From contig NC_039367.1 of NCBI RefSeq assembly GCF_003573695.1, forward strand, positions 162,394,542 through 162,458,541: a DNA stretch of 64,000 nt, in the 5' to 3' direction. The translations under genes and the position numbers were made by a program. The stretch comes from Papaver somniferum. Lineage: Eukaryota > Streptophyta > Magnoliopsida > Ranunculales > Papaveraceae. The notes beneath the pieces are model-generated. The model saw nothing but the letters and a program-made list of their open reading frames with translations, made no database searches and was not told the DNA's origin. Position 1 is the first letter of the stretch, and each line of letters begins with the position of its first letter. Below, in pieces: positions 11,831 through 22,686 of this stretch.

Positions 11831-12391
11831 CAGGGTCGGCCTTGAGGTTAATGATGATCAAAGCAAATCCCTAAAGTGTTGCGGTTGCCCATACAACTTT
11901 CTTTCTGATCATTTGACTAAGCCAACGTGCATTGACTGAAGATCCAAGACATGGAAAAACGGTGTTTTTTAGTAACTTTTTTCCCTTTCCTTTTTTTTTT
12001 CTTTAAAAGGAAAAAGTAAGAAAACTTGGCCCGTTGCCTACTTATAACGCCCAAAATCTATACACGCAAGATTTTTTTGGTTAGCACGGCGAACGGCTGT
12101 CACTGATGGCTTTCTTTTCCTTACTAGTTTAAGACTAGAAAGAAACAAAAACCAAACACTAGAAAAGGAAATGTGTCTTTGTTTAGGTTAATTATAAATT
12201 TCTTTTATCTTTGCTGCCCTTAATGAAGTTTAATATTACTAAAAAAAAAACCTAACAAACTAAATAAAGTAAGTGAGTTCGACTTTTGTGTTCCAAAGCT
12301 AATCCAACCTTTAATACGAAACAAACTAAAAATAAAATTTTGATGCCCCCAAAATTTTGAACTTTGGGCACTTCGTGTCAGGGCGGCCCTT
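11831..12391. mobile_element. non-autonomous hAT-like element
   Basis: The left end reads CAGGGTCGGCCTTGAGG. The right end, in reverse complement, reads AAGGGCCGCCCTGACACG. These fit the CAGGGCCGSCC termini common in plant hAT elements. The flanking 8-mers TCCTTTAC (11823-11830) and TCTTTTGC (12392-12399) agree at six of eight positions, a decayed 8-bp target duplication. The interior is AT-rich and non-coding. Confidence 0.5.
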
Positions 12392-12481
12392 TCTTTTGCA
12401 AGGCATAATCCAAAACGAAAATGATAAATCGATTATTAGTTGTGCTTAAATTATCATTAAGAATATTTTTGTTACAAGAAT

Positions 12482-14008
12482 GTGGGTTGGACAATCCAAC
12501 AACCTATACGGAGTTCAAGTGGAATGTTAATTCTGGATAAAGACCTGGTAGACGTGAGTGACTCACTTGTTGCCGAGTATACTCTCTCTCTACTTTGTAC
12601 TAAAAAACAAGATAATTTTCAGTGGGTACTTACAAGTGTTTATGGGCCAAACAACTCAGTTGATAGGAATGAGTTTTGGATTGAGCTTAAAACGGTTTGC
12701 AGATAGTGGTCTAACCTTCCATGGTGTATTGGTGGTGATTTTAATACAATTAATAAGTGTTCTGAAAAGAAGAATTGCAAGAAAATCACAAGAAGTATGA
12801 AGAAGTTTTATAAGTTCATAGTTGAACATGATCTTATTGCTCTCAAATGAGTAAGATATAAACCATTTATGTGCAGACTGGATAAATTTTTCATTTTCCC
12901 ATCTTTTGAACAACACTACCCTTTTGTTACCTAATTATACAAAGCTAGACCTACCTCAGACCATATCCCACTCGCTTTAGATATCTGATACCCCTTTTGG
13001 GGACCTACTCTTTTTAGGTTTGGAATCATGTGGTTCATGGAGAATGAATTCTTACAATTACTAGAAGATTGTGGCTTTCCTTTTTTTTCTGCAGGTAGTC
13101 CTAGCACTGTGCTCTGGTTGAAGTTACAAGCACTAACACTAAAAATCTAGAACAAAGAGGTGTTTGGCCATACTGACTCAAAACTGAAGAATATTCTCTC
13201 TGAAATTCAAATTCTTGATGGACTGGCTGAAGATAATATCCTAACTGAAGAAGAGAGGAAATTGCATCTTCAACACAAAGTAGATTTTGAAAGGATTTCT
13301 AAAATTGAAGAGACTGCTTCGAAAATTAATTCAAATACGAAGTGGTTGCAGGAAGGTGACATAAACACTTCTTTCTTCATCAGTAATGCTACTGCTAGAC
13401 GTAGATACAATAAAATTAATCAACTTTACATCGGAGATGATTTGATTTCTGGCAGAACCAGGTTGCAAGAACACATTGTAGTCTATTACAAAACTCCGTT
13501 TGCTGAGGAAGAGGTCATTCATCCATATTTAGAGGGGATTGACTTTGAGTCCATTTCTTCTACAGAAACCAATAACCTAGATGCTGATTTTACTGAGGAT
13601 GAGGTTTTGTATGGTATTAGGGAATGGCAAAGCTCTAGGTCCAGATGGTTCCCTATTCTTTTCTTTCAGAAGTGTTGGCACTTCATCAAGGATGATATTA
13701 TGGGTACGGTGAATAAATTCTGCACTACATGTAATATTAACTCTAAATAAAATTTTATTTTCATTACTCTTGTGCCAAAAAAGGATCAAACTGAGGCTAT
13801 CAAGGATTGTAGACCTATTTGTCTCCTTACTAATGTTTATAAGATTATTGCCAAAGTTTTAGCTTTTAGGCTAAAGTTTGTTATGGGTAAGTTGATTTCA
13901 CCGGGGCAATGTGCTTATATTGGAGGTAGACAAATCATTAATGGTACTCTTATTGCCAATGAATTGGTAGATTCAAGACTTAGATATTGTACAAATACAA
14001 ATGAGTTC
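12482..14008 (+). mobile_element. L1-type LINE fragment (endonuclease, linker, start of RT), degenerate
   Basis: In order: an APE endonuclease segment with FQWVLTSVYGP and then LPWCIGGDFN (the GDFN active-site region), a linker with the L1 hallmark KWLQEGDINTSFF, and the first RT blocks (CRPICLLTNVYKIIAKVLA, SPGQCAYIGGRQI, LIANELVDSR). Frames change and stops occur near 12705, 12850 and 13750, so it is dead. The rest of RT is absent. At about 14009 the sequence joins F-box coding DNA on the other strand. Confidence 0.85.
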
Positions 14009-14220
14009 GTAAACTAAAGAACTGTGTCCATAAATGTCAAATATGATACTTATTACCTTATAATCGTTAGACTTTTGATCATAACAAAAACCACATATAA
14101 ATTCAACGTGGCTCGTGTAATTATATGTTAAGTTTAGTATTTTCTTGCACTCTTCTGTAGTTGGATTCCAAAGACAAACGAAATTCTCAAAGTTGTTCCG
14201 AAGACAAACGAAATTCAGAG
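14009..14220 (-). pseudogene. F-box gene middle fragment
   Basis: The minus strand reads CLWNPTTEECKKILNLTYNY, then a GFCYDQKSNDYK block and a VYEL remnant, matching the FBA middle segment of neighbouring genes. The N-terminal F-box and the C-terminal half are missing. It is bounded by the L1 fragment on one side and by a copied F-box downstream segment on the other. A short direct repeat (CGAAGACAAACGAAATTC) lies at its edge near 14180-14215. Confidence 0.7.
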
Positions 14221-14480
14221 TGTCTCAAGCGGGAAAAAAGACTAAACAAATAGGACCAACAACTAGTAACTGTAAGATTTCTGTTGTTGATGTTACATTA
14301 CTCTGCTCATCATAGTACTGATGCAAAGAAGGTTAAAAAAGGTTGAATAGAAATTTGTTGATACAAGAATGTTAACTGAAATTTTAGTGTAGGAGCCTAG
14401 GAGGATTTCTTGACAATTCCCTTACATGCATGCTTAGGAAAGTACATTCGAAAAGAAAGTATAAAACATTTCGAAAGTAC
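14220..14480. repeat. F-box downstream segment, copy A
   Basis: This matches 25555-25800 over most of its length, for example AAACAAATA, a TGTTGATG block, GGTTAAAAA, GGTTGAATAGAA and CCTTACATGCATGC. At 25.8 kb the same segment lies directly downstream of the intact F-box gene, so it is the former 3' flank of an F-box gene. Here it is separated from its gene by the RTE LINE. Confidence 0.65.
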
Positions 14481-14515
14481 AAAAAGTTATCTTATTATGG
14501 AAGGATGGACTATGT

Positions 14516-15396
14516 TTCATTCTCGATTAAGATAGGGCTGCACTAGGGATCTTCCTTGAGCCCTTATATTTTCGATTTAGTGCTCGACCAAGTTACGTGA
14601 GATATTCAAGGTGAGATCCCCTGGTGCATGCTCTTTGCAGATGATGTGGCACTTATCGGGAACTCAAAAGCAGAGGTGGAGGAAAAATTGGAATTGTGGC
14701 ACCAGACTCTAGAATCGAAGGGTTTCAATGTTAGCAGGACAAAGACCGAATATCTAAAGTGCGATCTCAGCAGCTCTGGGAGAGTTGAAGGGGATATTCT
14801 GCTAGAGGGGCAACTTGTTCCAAGGAAAGAGTCGTTTCGCTATCTGGGATCGATACTCCAAAGTGATGGGGGCATCAAGGAGGACGTTCACCATCGAACG
14901 CAATCGGGCTGGGGGAAATGGCGTATGGCTTCTAGCGTCCTGTGTGATCGTAAAGTGTCGCTAAAGCTTAAAGGTAAGTTCTACAAGTCCGCGACCAGGC
15001 CTGTCATGCTCTACGGTGCGGAATGTGGGGCGGTAAACAGTAGAAACACATTGAGACTGCATAGCACCAAGATGCGGATCCTGAGATGGGCTTGTTGACA
15101 CACGAGATATGACCGTATCAGAAATGATTACATCCCCAAGAAACTTATGATAGCGCCAATCGAGCAAATGCTAGCACACCGACTGCGCTGGTTTGGGCAT
15201 CTCCAACGAAGACCTCCTGATTCCCCAGTTATGGTAGGCCACATCAGGCGTGCCGAAGGAAGGATGCAACGCCAAGGCCGACCGAAGCTTGCTTGGGATG
15301 AGTGTGTGAAGAATGACCTGAGAAACCGAAACCTATCACCAGAGCAGGCGCTGGATAGACAGACTTGGAAGGCGGCAATACGCGTGGAAGAGGTGG
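14516..15396 (+). mobile_element. RTE-clade LINE fragment (RT palm to C-terminus)
   Basis: The sequence starts at GLHQGSSLSPYIFDLVLD, includes the catalytic FADD box (MLFADDVALIG), and continues through KGFNVSRTKTEYL and SFRYLGSILQSDGG. It reaches the RTE C-terminal signature RILRWAC and LRWFGHLQRRP. Stops occur at about 14598 and 15097, so it is dead. It lacks the endonuclease and the first RT blocks. Its low end abuts the F-box 3' flank segment at 14480 and its high end abuts the F-box C-terminus at about 15397. Confidence 0.85.
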
Positions 15397-16509
15397 GATT
15401 CATTGTGCACTTAATATTCTCCTTCAGGCCTACATATCTACCGGAATTAAGTGAAACTAAGCTCTCAAAATAATTCACTGCATTATGGTGGAGGTTAACC
15501 GAACGCATACTTAGTTCTCTAGCACTTGCATGTTTTGGGTTATATATTACTAGTTTATCGGTTGTAAACAGTATTAAAAACTCACCGTTCTTGAAGGAAC
15601 ACATAAGCCTTGAGCACTGCCAAATTTTCTTATCCGTCGTGATGTAAACTTTAGTCCAAGATTCTTGAACTCCGTATTCCTGCATCACCCAAACTTCAAA
15701 CCGGACCGTGTAATCAACACCGATTGCAAGACATCCTTCCAAAACTCCCATTCTGATCTGGCGACGCTCTTTCTCAAGCAGTTCTTTTGGAGTTTTGGTA
15801 GTTGTAAATCTTCGAATTTTTCGTCGCTGATATCTAACGAGAATATTTTTTCTGCTGTTTCGTTAAACCAATGTGAAGCTCCATTAACGAACACCCATTT
15901 ATAAATCCTACTAGGAAGCCCATCAAGAAGCATTTGACTACTTTTCCATTTATTTGTTCCTAAAGTATACACGTCGATCGAAAATCTGCCTTTTGTTTGT
16001 AATTCTACCACATTTATTATCTTGTAATCATCTTTCTTGCAATCATAACCAAACGCGCACACACCTTGTTCGAACACCATGAAATTACGTAGTCGAGATT
16101 TGGGTATTTTTTTGTACTCTTTTGTTGCAGGGTTCCATAGACAAAAACATTTTCTGGTACGAGTCCAAAAGCAAATCAAACCATTACAAGAGCCCACAAA
16201 ATCGATATCAAAATATGAAAGAGGGCCATAAGTTTTGAACGGGTGTTCTATCTCAACAACAACTTCATCTAATTTACTTACCAAATCACAAATAATGGAG
16301 CTGCATACCCAAGTTTCCGTCCAACTGACATGTTTTTTAAACATAAGATTGGGATTGTTCTTATGTGCAGTAAGAAGGTGCAATTTAACAAAATTAGGAT
16401 TAGAAATCAATTCAAACCAAGTCTTGCAGACACACTTACATGTAAGTAATGATTTCACTGCCAGCCTTAAGAAAATGTCGACGTAGATATCTTCAGGAAC
16501 CCTTGACAT
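15397..16509 (-). pseudogene. F-box/FBA protein gene with one frameshift and a lost 3' end
   Basis: F-box: MSRVPEDIYVDIFLRLAVKS, CKCVCKTWFELISNP. FBA landmarks: FVGSCNGLICFW, LWNPATKEYKKIPK, FGYDCKKDDYKII, DVYTLGTNKWK, WVFVNGASHWF, then WVMQEYGVQESWTK and NYFESLVSLNS. The frame breaks once, near 15797, in a short A run (T run on the plus strand), so the last third reads in another frame. The start was set by the paralogue; an in-frame ATG gives 12 more residues. The natural stop is missing because the RTE LINE begins where the paralogue has its last codons. Apart from these two lesions it could encode about 365 residues, an SCF substrate receptor by family. Confidence 0.9.
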
Positions 16510-16610
16510 CATGATAGGTGGAATATTAATTGGTTCTGTAGACAATATCTATAGAAACTCAATGTTCGCTGCATGCATACACTGGACTGGGAAGCCCTAA
16601 TTAAAGAACC

Positions 16611-16770
16611 CTTGAGTCGGCTTTTGTCGCTCTTAGTTTGAGTTTCTCTGTTGTAGATGTTGGCATTGCCTTCCCCGTTGGACTCGCTTAGGCGCTCCTC
16701 TCCTTTTTCTGTTTTTCTGTTCTTTTTATCATCAATATATTCTCAACCTTTTTAAGTCAAAAAAAAAAAA
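16611..16770 (+). mobile_element. 3' end of an L1-type LINE with poly(A)
   Basis: A T-rich tail (TTTTTCTGTTTTTCTGTTC), ATCAATATATTCT and TTTAAGTC followed by twelve A residues is typical of plant L1 3' ends. Only about 160 bases remain, a 5'-truncated insertion just upstream of the F-box gene that starts at 16509. Confidence 0.6.
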
Positions 16771-16779
16771 GAAATCTTA

Positions 16780-17420
16780 AAATAGTGCATAGAGAATTCT
16801 AGTTCTAGCAAACTACTGATAAGTAAGCAATCCTAATCCTCCCAAAAGATTCTATATCTTATTTGGTCTTCTCGGACGTGTACAGCAGGACAGGCCGAGC
16901 TCCATGATTTCGTCAGGCAAGGCAGGTCGGCCTGGTCATTGGACTGGCCTACATAAGCACCGGAGTGGGATTTAATGATATTCTTGAACGAATGAAGTTG
17001 ATTACCAAACAAAAGGGTTCCTGAACCAGATGATTCTCCACAAAAGCTAAATGATATTCTTTCGAACTACATGGCAGGTATGTCTCAATACAGGACGGTT
17101 GGATATCCTTTCTTCCAAATTCTTGAAAATAATGTTGGAATTGACTGTAATTACAATTTTCATAACCAAACATTATGATCCCTACAAAGGTTATTATTTT
17201 GTGGTGGTAATGTTTATTATTTTGTGCTAGTAATTTTGGTATGAATTTAATTATTGATGTTGTTCTCTTCTTTTTTACACTTAAAAGTAGAGTTAAATGT
17301 AGGAGTCTGCTGTTGAACTGAAGACCGGAATGAAGATCAACAAAACATTATGATCCCAGTTAATTATTATTTTGTAGACTGTAACATAATAACATCAATA
17401 GCAAGGACATGATATTATTG
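16780..17420. other. non-coding flank with F-box-cluster homology
   Basis: TTCTAGTTCTAGCAAACTAC with GATAAGTAAGCAATCCTAA at about 16797 recurs near 27105-27140 beside the next F-box pair, so this is duplicated intergenic DNA. The remainder has no gene I can support. Confidence 0.45.
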
Positions 17421-17423
17421 AAT

Positions 17424-17470
17424 TTAAGTGAAACCAAGATCTCGAGATAATTCACTGCATGCCCAAAGTC
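17424..17470 (-). pseudogene. F-box 3'-end scrap
   Basis: AAGTGAAACCAAGATCTCGAG and ATAATTCACTGCAT match the C-terminal codons (NYFESLVSLN) of the genes at 15.4 and 25.9 kb. Only about 45 bases remain before the Tat LTR at 17491. Confidence 0.5.
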
Positions 17471-17490
17471 AGACCTTGAAATATAAAGAT

Positions 17491-17966
17491 TGTAGGAGTT
17501 AAATATCGCGCATATTAATAATCACGCGAAATGAAGAATACAACATACGCGATGAATATCTCACACATTAAATTGAGACGTCACATCAGATGATGTCAGC
17601 AAAGTCACGGGTAAGGTGTGAGGAGTTATGCGAAGATGTAAGATATGCGAAGATGAGCGACTGTATATGAACGAATATGTCGCACAAAGATCCCGAAAAT
17701 AAAAGAATTCTTAGCTGTCATCCACTATGTAAACCCCTATATAAAGGAGAGAGTAGTTGTCTTGTAGAGGGTTGGAAGATAAGTCTTGTAAGAGAGATTG
17801 TAAGAGAGAGAAAGTGAGTTTAGTCTACAAAAGTGTTATTGTAAGTTTCCATCAACCTTGTAAATAATCTGAATATATTCAATCAATGAGATAATTTTGC
17901 ATAATGATTACATAGAGAAACAATTAGGTAAATTGGAGTGTAGTTGTAAGATTTCTTACAACTACA
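17491..17966 (+). repeat. 5' LTR of Tat element 1
   Basis: TG and CA ends. A TATA box (CTATATAAAGGAG, about 17738) lies about 225 bases before the LTR end. PBS-like TGGCGCTAGAAA begins at 17971, five bases after the LTR. The same 12-mer follows the LTR of Tat element 2 at 31075, which ties the two elements to one lineage. Confidence 0.8.
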
Positions 17967-18057
17967 TTTTTGGCGCTAGAAAACAGCTCTGGATGATAAA
18001 TCCTGATACCATATCATAAATCGAAAAAGAAAATAGTGAGATCAAAACATTTAGCAA

Positions 18058-20352
18058 ATGGTAAGAATTGAATCTATTGTGGAACAAGGAATGGCGACTA
18101 GAAGGAGTAACAGACTCACTGAACGAAGAAGACTTACAAACCTTGAGCAAGAAGAAGAAGAAAGAATGGATGAAAATCAAAGAGAAGAAAATCCAATTCG
18201 ATTTCAGCTAGGACAAGAACAAAATATCGATTATGATAGAGTAAATGTCCACACTGCGATGACAAATTCTAAAGAAGAAGAACAGAGAAATGGGAACGCA
18301 CAACCAATTACAGCAAGCGAAGGAAATATGACGATTACAGAGCTTAGGAAAAAAATAATAATCGAAAGAAAGAGGGAAGAAGAGAAACGTGGGAACTTGA
18401 TCCGACAAATTTAAGATTTACGAGAAGAGAATCTTAGATTGCATGAACAACGGTCAAGAAGCGTTACACGCTCAAGATCAAGATCCAGTAGGAATTCTTC
18501 CAGACAGAGCCAATCAAATCGAATAAACGATAGGAGAGAGCAACATATGGAGGTCATTGAAGAAAATTCACAAGAAGATGAAAATTTGGAAGATCACAAG
18601 GAAAGAAGACGTATAATTGAGTTAGCAACTAATCGTTATGAGCATCCACGCGAACTGATTCGTAGAGAAAATACAAATCCTGAAAGAGAAGAAGAATGTC
18701 CAAGGCCGGCATAAATGATATTACATGGTAGGGAGACGCCCAGAGAAGAATATGAGCGTGAACGAGAAGCTGCGCGTGCAAGAGATAGACATCGAAGAAG
18801 GGAAGAGTTAGAAGAAAGAGAATTACACAGAGAATTGCGTCACATTGATAGTAAAAGGAGGGGTCGCGAACATCATTGTATAGAAGATACGAATCAAGGT
18901 CGAGTGACACCACAAGAAAGAGAAATATCAAGACATCGATATGATCCAACAGGAAATGAAGAAAGACACGACATAATACAAATTGAAGCAAATGCTGAAA
19001 GGCGTAGGCGAAGAAGAGAGGAAGATGAAAAATAGGAGATACAAGAGGCAATAAACCAAAATAATCATGAGAACAGATTGAGACAAGCAAGACTAAAAAG
19101 ACCTATGCAAGAAGATTTGGATCAATCGTTCAGCAACGAAATACTCAGGGAGATGGCAGAATTAAGAGAAATGATGACTGTAAAAAGAAATGATGGGAGA
19201 AGACAACTAGAAGAAGAAGTGGAGGAAGCAGGAAAGACTCCATTCACAAAAGAAATTCAAAGAGCACCGATACCATCTAAGTGCAGTTTGCCTGCATTCA
19301 CAAGCATATTTGACGGAAGTACATGCGCGATCCAACACGTGAAGGCTTACTCTAGATGTTTATTGCAGTGGGAAAATTATGATGCAGTAATGTGCAAGTA
19401 TTTTGCTGCAAGCTTAGCAGGTGAAGCTCTGAAGTGGTTTGAAGGATTACCTGTAGAGTCCATTGGTTCGCTCCATCATTTACAAAACATCTTTTTGGGG
19501 CAGTACATAAGTAACAATCTATCAAGACCAGCGATTGAAACTGCATTTGGATTTCGTAGAAGAACGAATGAAAGCTTACGTCATCTAACGACTCGCTGGA
19601 GAACAATGTGTAGTGAAATGGGAAGGAGGGTGGACGAGAGACATCTTATTCTGGCATTCATAAATGCTCTTTTCGCGACAAACCTATTGTACACCCAAAT
19701 TTTTAGAGTAAAAGATACAATTACAATGTCAGAATTACGCGAATTTCAAGAAGAATATATTTCCCTCGAAGAAAAGAAGAGAGATATGGAATCTTACCCA
19801 GTCGCAGTAACATATTCGAAAGGTGGAAATACAAGTCTACTTCCGAGACTCACGAATGCTATTGCGAGTACATCGCAGAGAAATCGAGGAAGGAGTAACG
19901 CAGAGATGGAACAAAAATTAGTAGCTATGAGAAGTGCAGATCAAGCAGAGTACAGAGATAAACAACTTCAAAAATATGGAAATAATGATACAGCTCATCC
20001 AGGTAACTCTACAAGACAGCAAACAAATTATAACAAGAAAGCTGGAAGAATAGTGTGGAAACAAGTAAATCTGCCAAAACTAAACACTACAGTAGATAAA
20101 GTATGGGAAGTTTCTCTCCTAATGGATGATATTCCAGAACCACATAACGCAGGAGAAGAGCCACCACTAGGGAGGAGGGGTAAAGAGTATTGTGTCTATC
20201 ACAGATTCCATGGTCATACAACTAGCAGTTGCATAAATGTGAGGAAGATTATATTGCGGATGATCGAGCAGGGGAAATTAGACAACTTTCTAGTAAATCA
20301 AACAGGAAATTTTCCACCACCACCGTCTCAAGGAAATAAATACGGAAAATAA
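18058..20352 (+). pseudogene. gag: Tat element 1 gag (three in-frame stops)
   Basis: A single frame of about 765 codons is interrupted by TAA at 18412, TAA at 18712 and TAG at 19033. The N-terminal 340 residues are extremely rich in R and E and disordered in appearance. The Retrotrans_gag core follows from about 19260 (YFAASLAGEALKWFEGLP, then FLGQY, then RTNESLRHLTTRW). Near the end lies a zinc-knuckle-like motif, CVYHRFHGHTTSSC. The product would form the virus-like particle core. All three stops lie upstream of the core, so the last 1275 bases could still be read as one open frame. Confidence 0.85.
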
Positions 20353-20606
20353 ATGGATAGGAACACATTTGTTATTGAGGTGGGAGCGAAAGCAAAGAAT
20401 CTATTCTGTAACTGGATCTTACATTCATTCAAAACCATAGAAGATTTTCATGATAATATCTTAAGTCGGGTATATGTAAGAGATGATGAAGGAAGGGAAT
20501 TTTCAACCTGGAAAAAGTATCATCCTTGAAGGACTAGCAAAAGCAGAAGATTTCATTCAGCGCAGACGAAGTCCCAGAAGGCAAAGCTTCGCATGAGTTC
20601 CCGTTA

Positions 20607-21143
20607 GTGGTAAGATTGGGAATCAATCCGAAACCATTAGAAAAAAATGAAGAAGAAGAAGAGAAAAATACTTGGGCAATAAATAGAATTCTTATAGATA
20701 CTGGAAGTTCAGTCGATATTTTATGTTATAACACATACAAAACAATGGGTGGTAGAGACGATGAACTGATCCCCTCAACATACAAGATATATGGTTTTAA
20801 TGGCTCTGCGAACAAACCAAAAGGGGAAGTAACTATGAGGACTCTTCTGCAAAGCTTACCGACAGATATCACATTCTGTGTAGTTGATGTCGAGTCACCA
20901 TACAATGCTTTAACCGGAAGACCTTGGCTGCATAGCATACTAGCTGTCGCATCAACTTTTCATCAGTGTATAAAGTTTCCTTTACCGAAAGGTGTTGGAA
21001 TTATAAGAGGGGACACAGTTGAAAGTAAAAGTTGTCAAGAAATTGATATTGATAGATGCGAAACAAGGGAGTCTAAGCGAAGAAATTGGCAAAAGAATGC
21101 AACAGATAGTAAAAGAGCAGAGAGATTAATGGTCGATATTTGA
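20607..21143 (+). CDS. Tat element 1 aspartic protease domain (fragment of pol)
   Basis: The catalytic motif is intact: ILIDTGSSVDILCYNTY. It is followed by IYGFNGSANKPKGE and ESPYNALTGRPWLH, the flap and C-terminal parts of retropepsins of this lineage. It is in a different frame from gag and has no start of its own, so it would need frameshifting or a spliced message. Pol is cut off directly after the protease. Confidence 0.75.
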   Translation: MVRLGINPKPLEKNEEEEEKNTWAINRILIDTGSSVDILCYNTYKTMGGRDDELIPSTYKIYGFNGSANKPKGEVTMRTLLQSLPTDITFCVVDVESPYNALTGRPWLHSILAVASTFHQCIKFPLPKGVGIIRGDTVESKSCQEIDIDRCETRESKRRNWQKNATDSKRAERLMVDI

Positions 21144-22680
21144 GGAAGTAAAATTAAAACGAGTAACGGAAGGAAGGAAAACAACACTTGATGAAAAAGT
21201 TTATGGTGGAAGGAAATTGGAAGAAATCAATAAAAGGAGTAGTAAAAATGGATAATAAAAGATGCAGATGAATAGCAACATATGCAACAAAATGAGTGGA
21301 AACAAAACATCATAAAGTGGAACGCGAAAGGATGTTCCCACAATGCCAGTTGAATGATTGTAAACATGGCGACATATTTGTATGGTATGTCGCACACATG
21401 CGAATTTCGGAAGAGTCAGAAATAAGGAAGATAAATGCATATAACGAATGTGTATGATTTTCTTTGAATCAGATGATTTGATAACAAAATTTATGTACTA
21501 CAGTTGATTGAAATGAAAAACTTTAAATTCAGATGGTAAAACCATAATAAGAAAATACAAAGAGAAATATTTATAATAAGACCTTTATAAAAGGCTACAA
21601 AAAATGATATTTATTATCAGATTGGCTAGGAATCCAAATATGGCGTGCACCCTAGTTCGCTCATATGCAAGAGGCAAAATAGTAAGACCTAACGCACGTC
21701 ATAATTGGAAAGACCTAGAAGGCATGAATCAAGGGAAGGCTACACCGACCCCGGAACTTGAGTTGTGGAAATTTGGGGTGAGAATTAAACGATAATGCCC
21801 ATCTGGGAGAGATACCTTAAATTTTCAGTCTAAGATACTAATCTTAGATTGAGAGCCTAAGGTGAGAAAGGCTCTCCTAAGGAATGCAGAAACTTGATCA
21901 GGGCGCCGAGGTACACGGTTGAGTCAAGAGTGCCCGGGACATCTGGAGCGTACCTTGCCACTCTTGAAAAGTCCTGATTATGATGCACTCGGTCCGAAGA
22001 TAACCCACTTAGGGGCGATCTTGCTGCCATAAACCCTATAGGTAGTGTATGCGAGATCCCGAAATCAGCTGGTTGTTGAAAATCCGGATGGGAATATCCA
22101 TAATATTAACCAAATAGAGGTAAGATTCCTTGAAGGGGCACCAGAGGGGAAGATAAGGAAGGCACCCTCCATTAGGGAGCTGAATTGTGTCAAAAGACAT
22201 AAATATCGCAAGGCTTTTACCCATGGGAGTAATAATACTTGAGATATTTATGCGAATTAACCTGAAGAGGAAATAATACAAAGAGAAAATGGTAAGATGA
22301 GATCAATGGGTCAATACACTATGGTGTCATGACTGCCTGCGATTTCATCGCACATAAAAGAGGCAGCATAAGACCTTTACATAGGAAGGCACAAATAAGA
22401 CCTCATGAATAATATAAAGTTAATTCTCAAATTTTCCGATATGCTCGCACCAATAGAATCTCTGAATAAAGGATAAAAATTATCTTAGCATAACCAAAGA
22501 TATGACAAATAACAAGAGGCAAGAATGGGGATGCGAAAGAAGTGTTATTTTCCACATTTTGATAATATTACTTGTATACGAGGAAGACACAAATATGAAG
22601 CGAAGAAAAGAAGAATCATATTAAAAGATGAAAGCCGAGTTTACAAGAATCTACAAGTATATTATAACAAGAAGAAGCAA
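21144..22680 (+). other. Tat element 1 non-coding 3' region
   Basis: After the protease the frames are broken. From about 21600 the sequence resembles the non-coding stretch that follows integrase in Tat elements. No RT or integrase motif is present. Short frames (21604-21795, 22045-22242, 22525-22737) have no recognisable domain. Confidence 0.5.
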
Positions 22681-22686
22681 ATAATT

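Larger units (their letters stand above)
17491..22680 (+). mobile_element. Ty3/gypsy Tat element 1: 5' LTR, gag, protease; pol deleted; no 3' LTR
   Basis: A 476-base LTR with TGTAG and CTACA ends is followed by a primer-binding site, a long gag frame with three stops, and an aspartic protease. RT, RNase H and integrase are absent: after 21143 the sequence passes into non-coding DNA of the Tat 3' type (for example GGGCGCCGAGGTACACGG and GTGCCCGGGAC). No 3' LTR is present. The element stops where an opposite-strand LTR element begins near 22680. It can move only if other copies supply pol. Confidence 0.85.

Noticed and set aside
18629..19090. Minus-strand 153-codon hydrophobic frame
   Set aside because: Complement of the R/E-rich gag segment, which gives F/L/S-rich open frames on the other strand.
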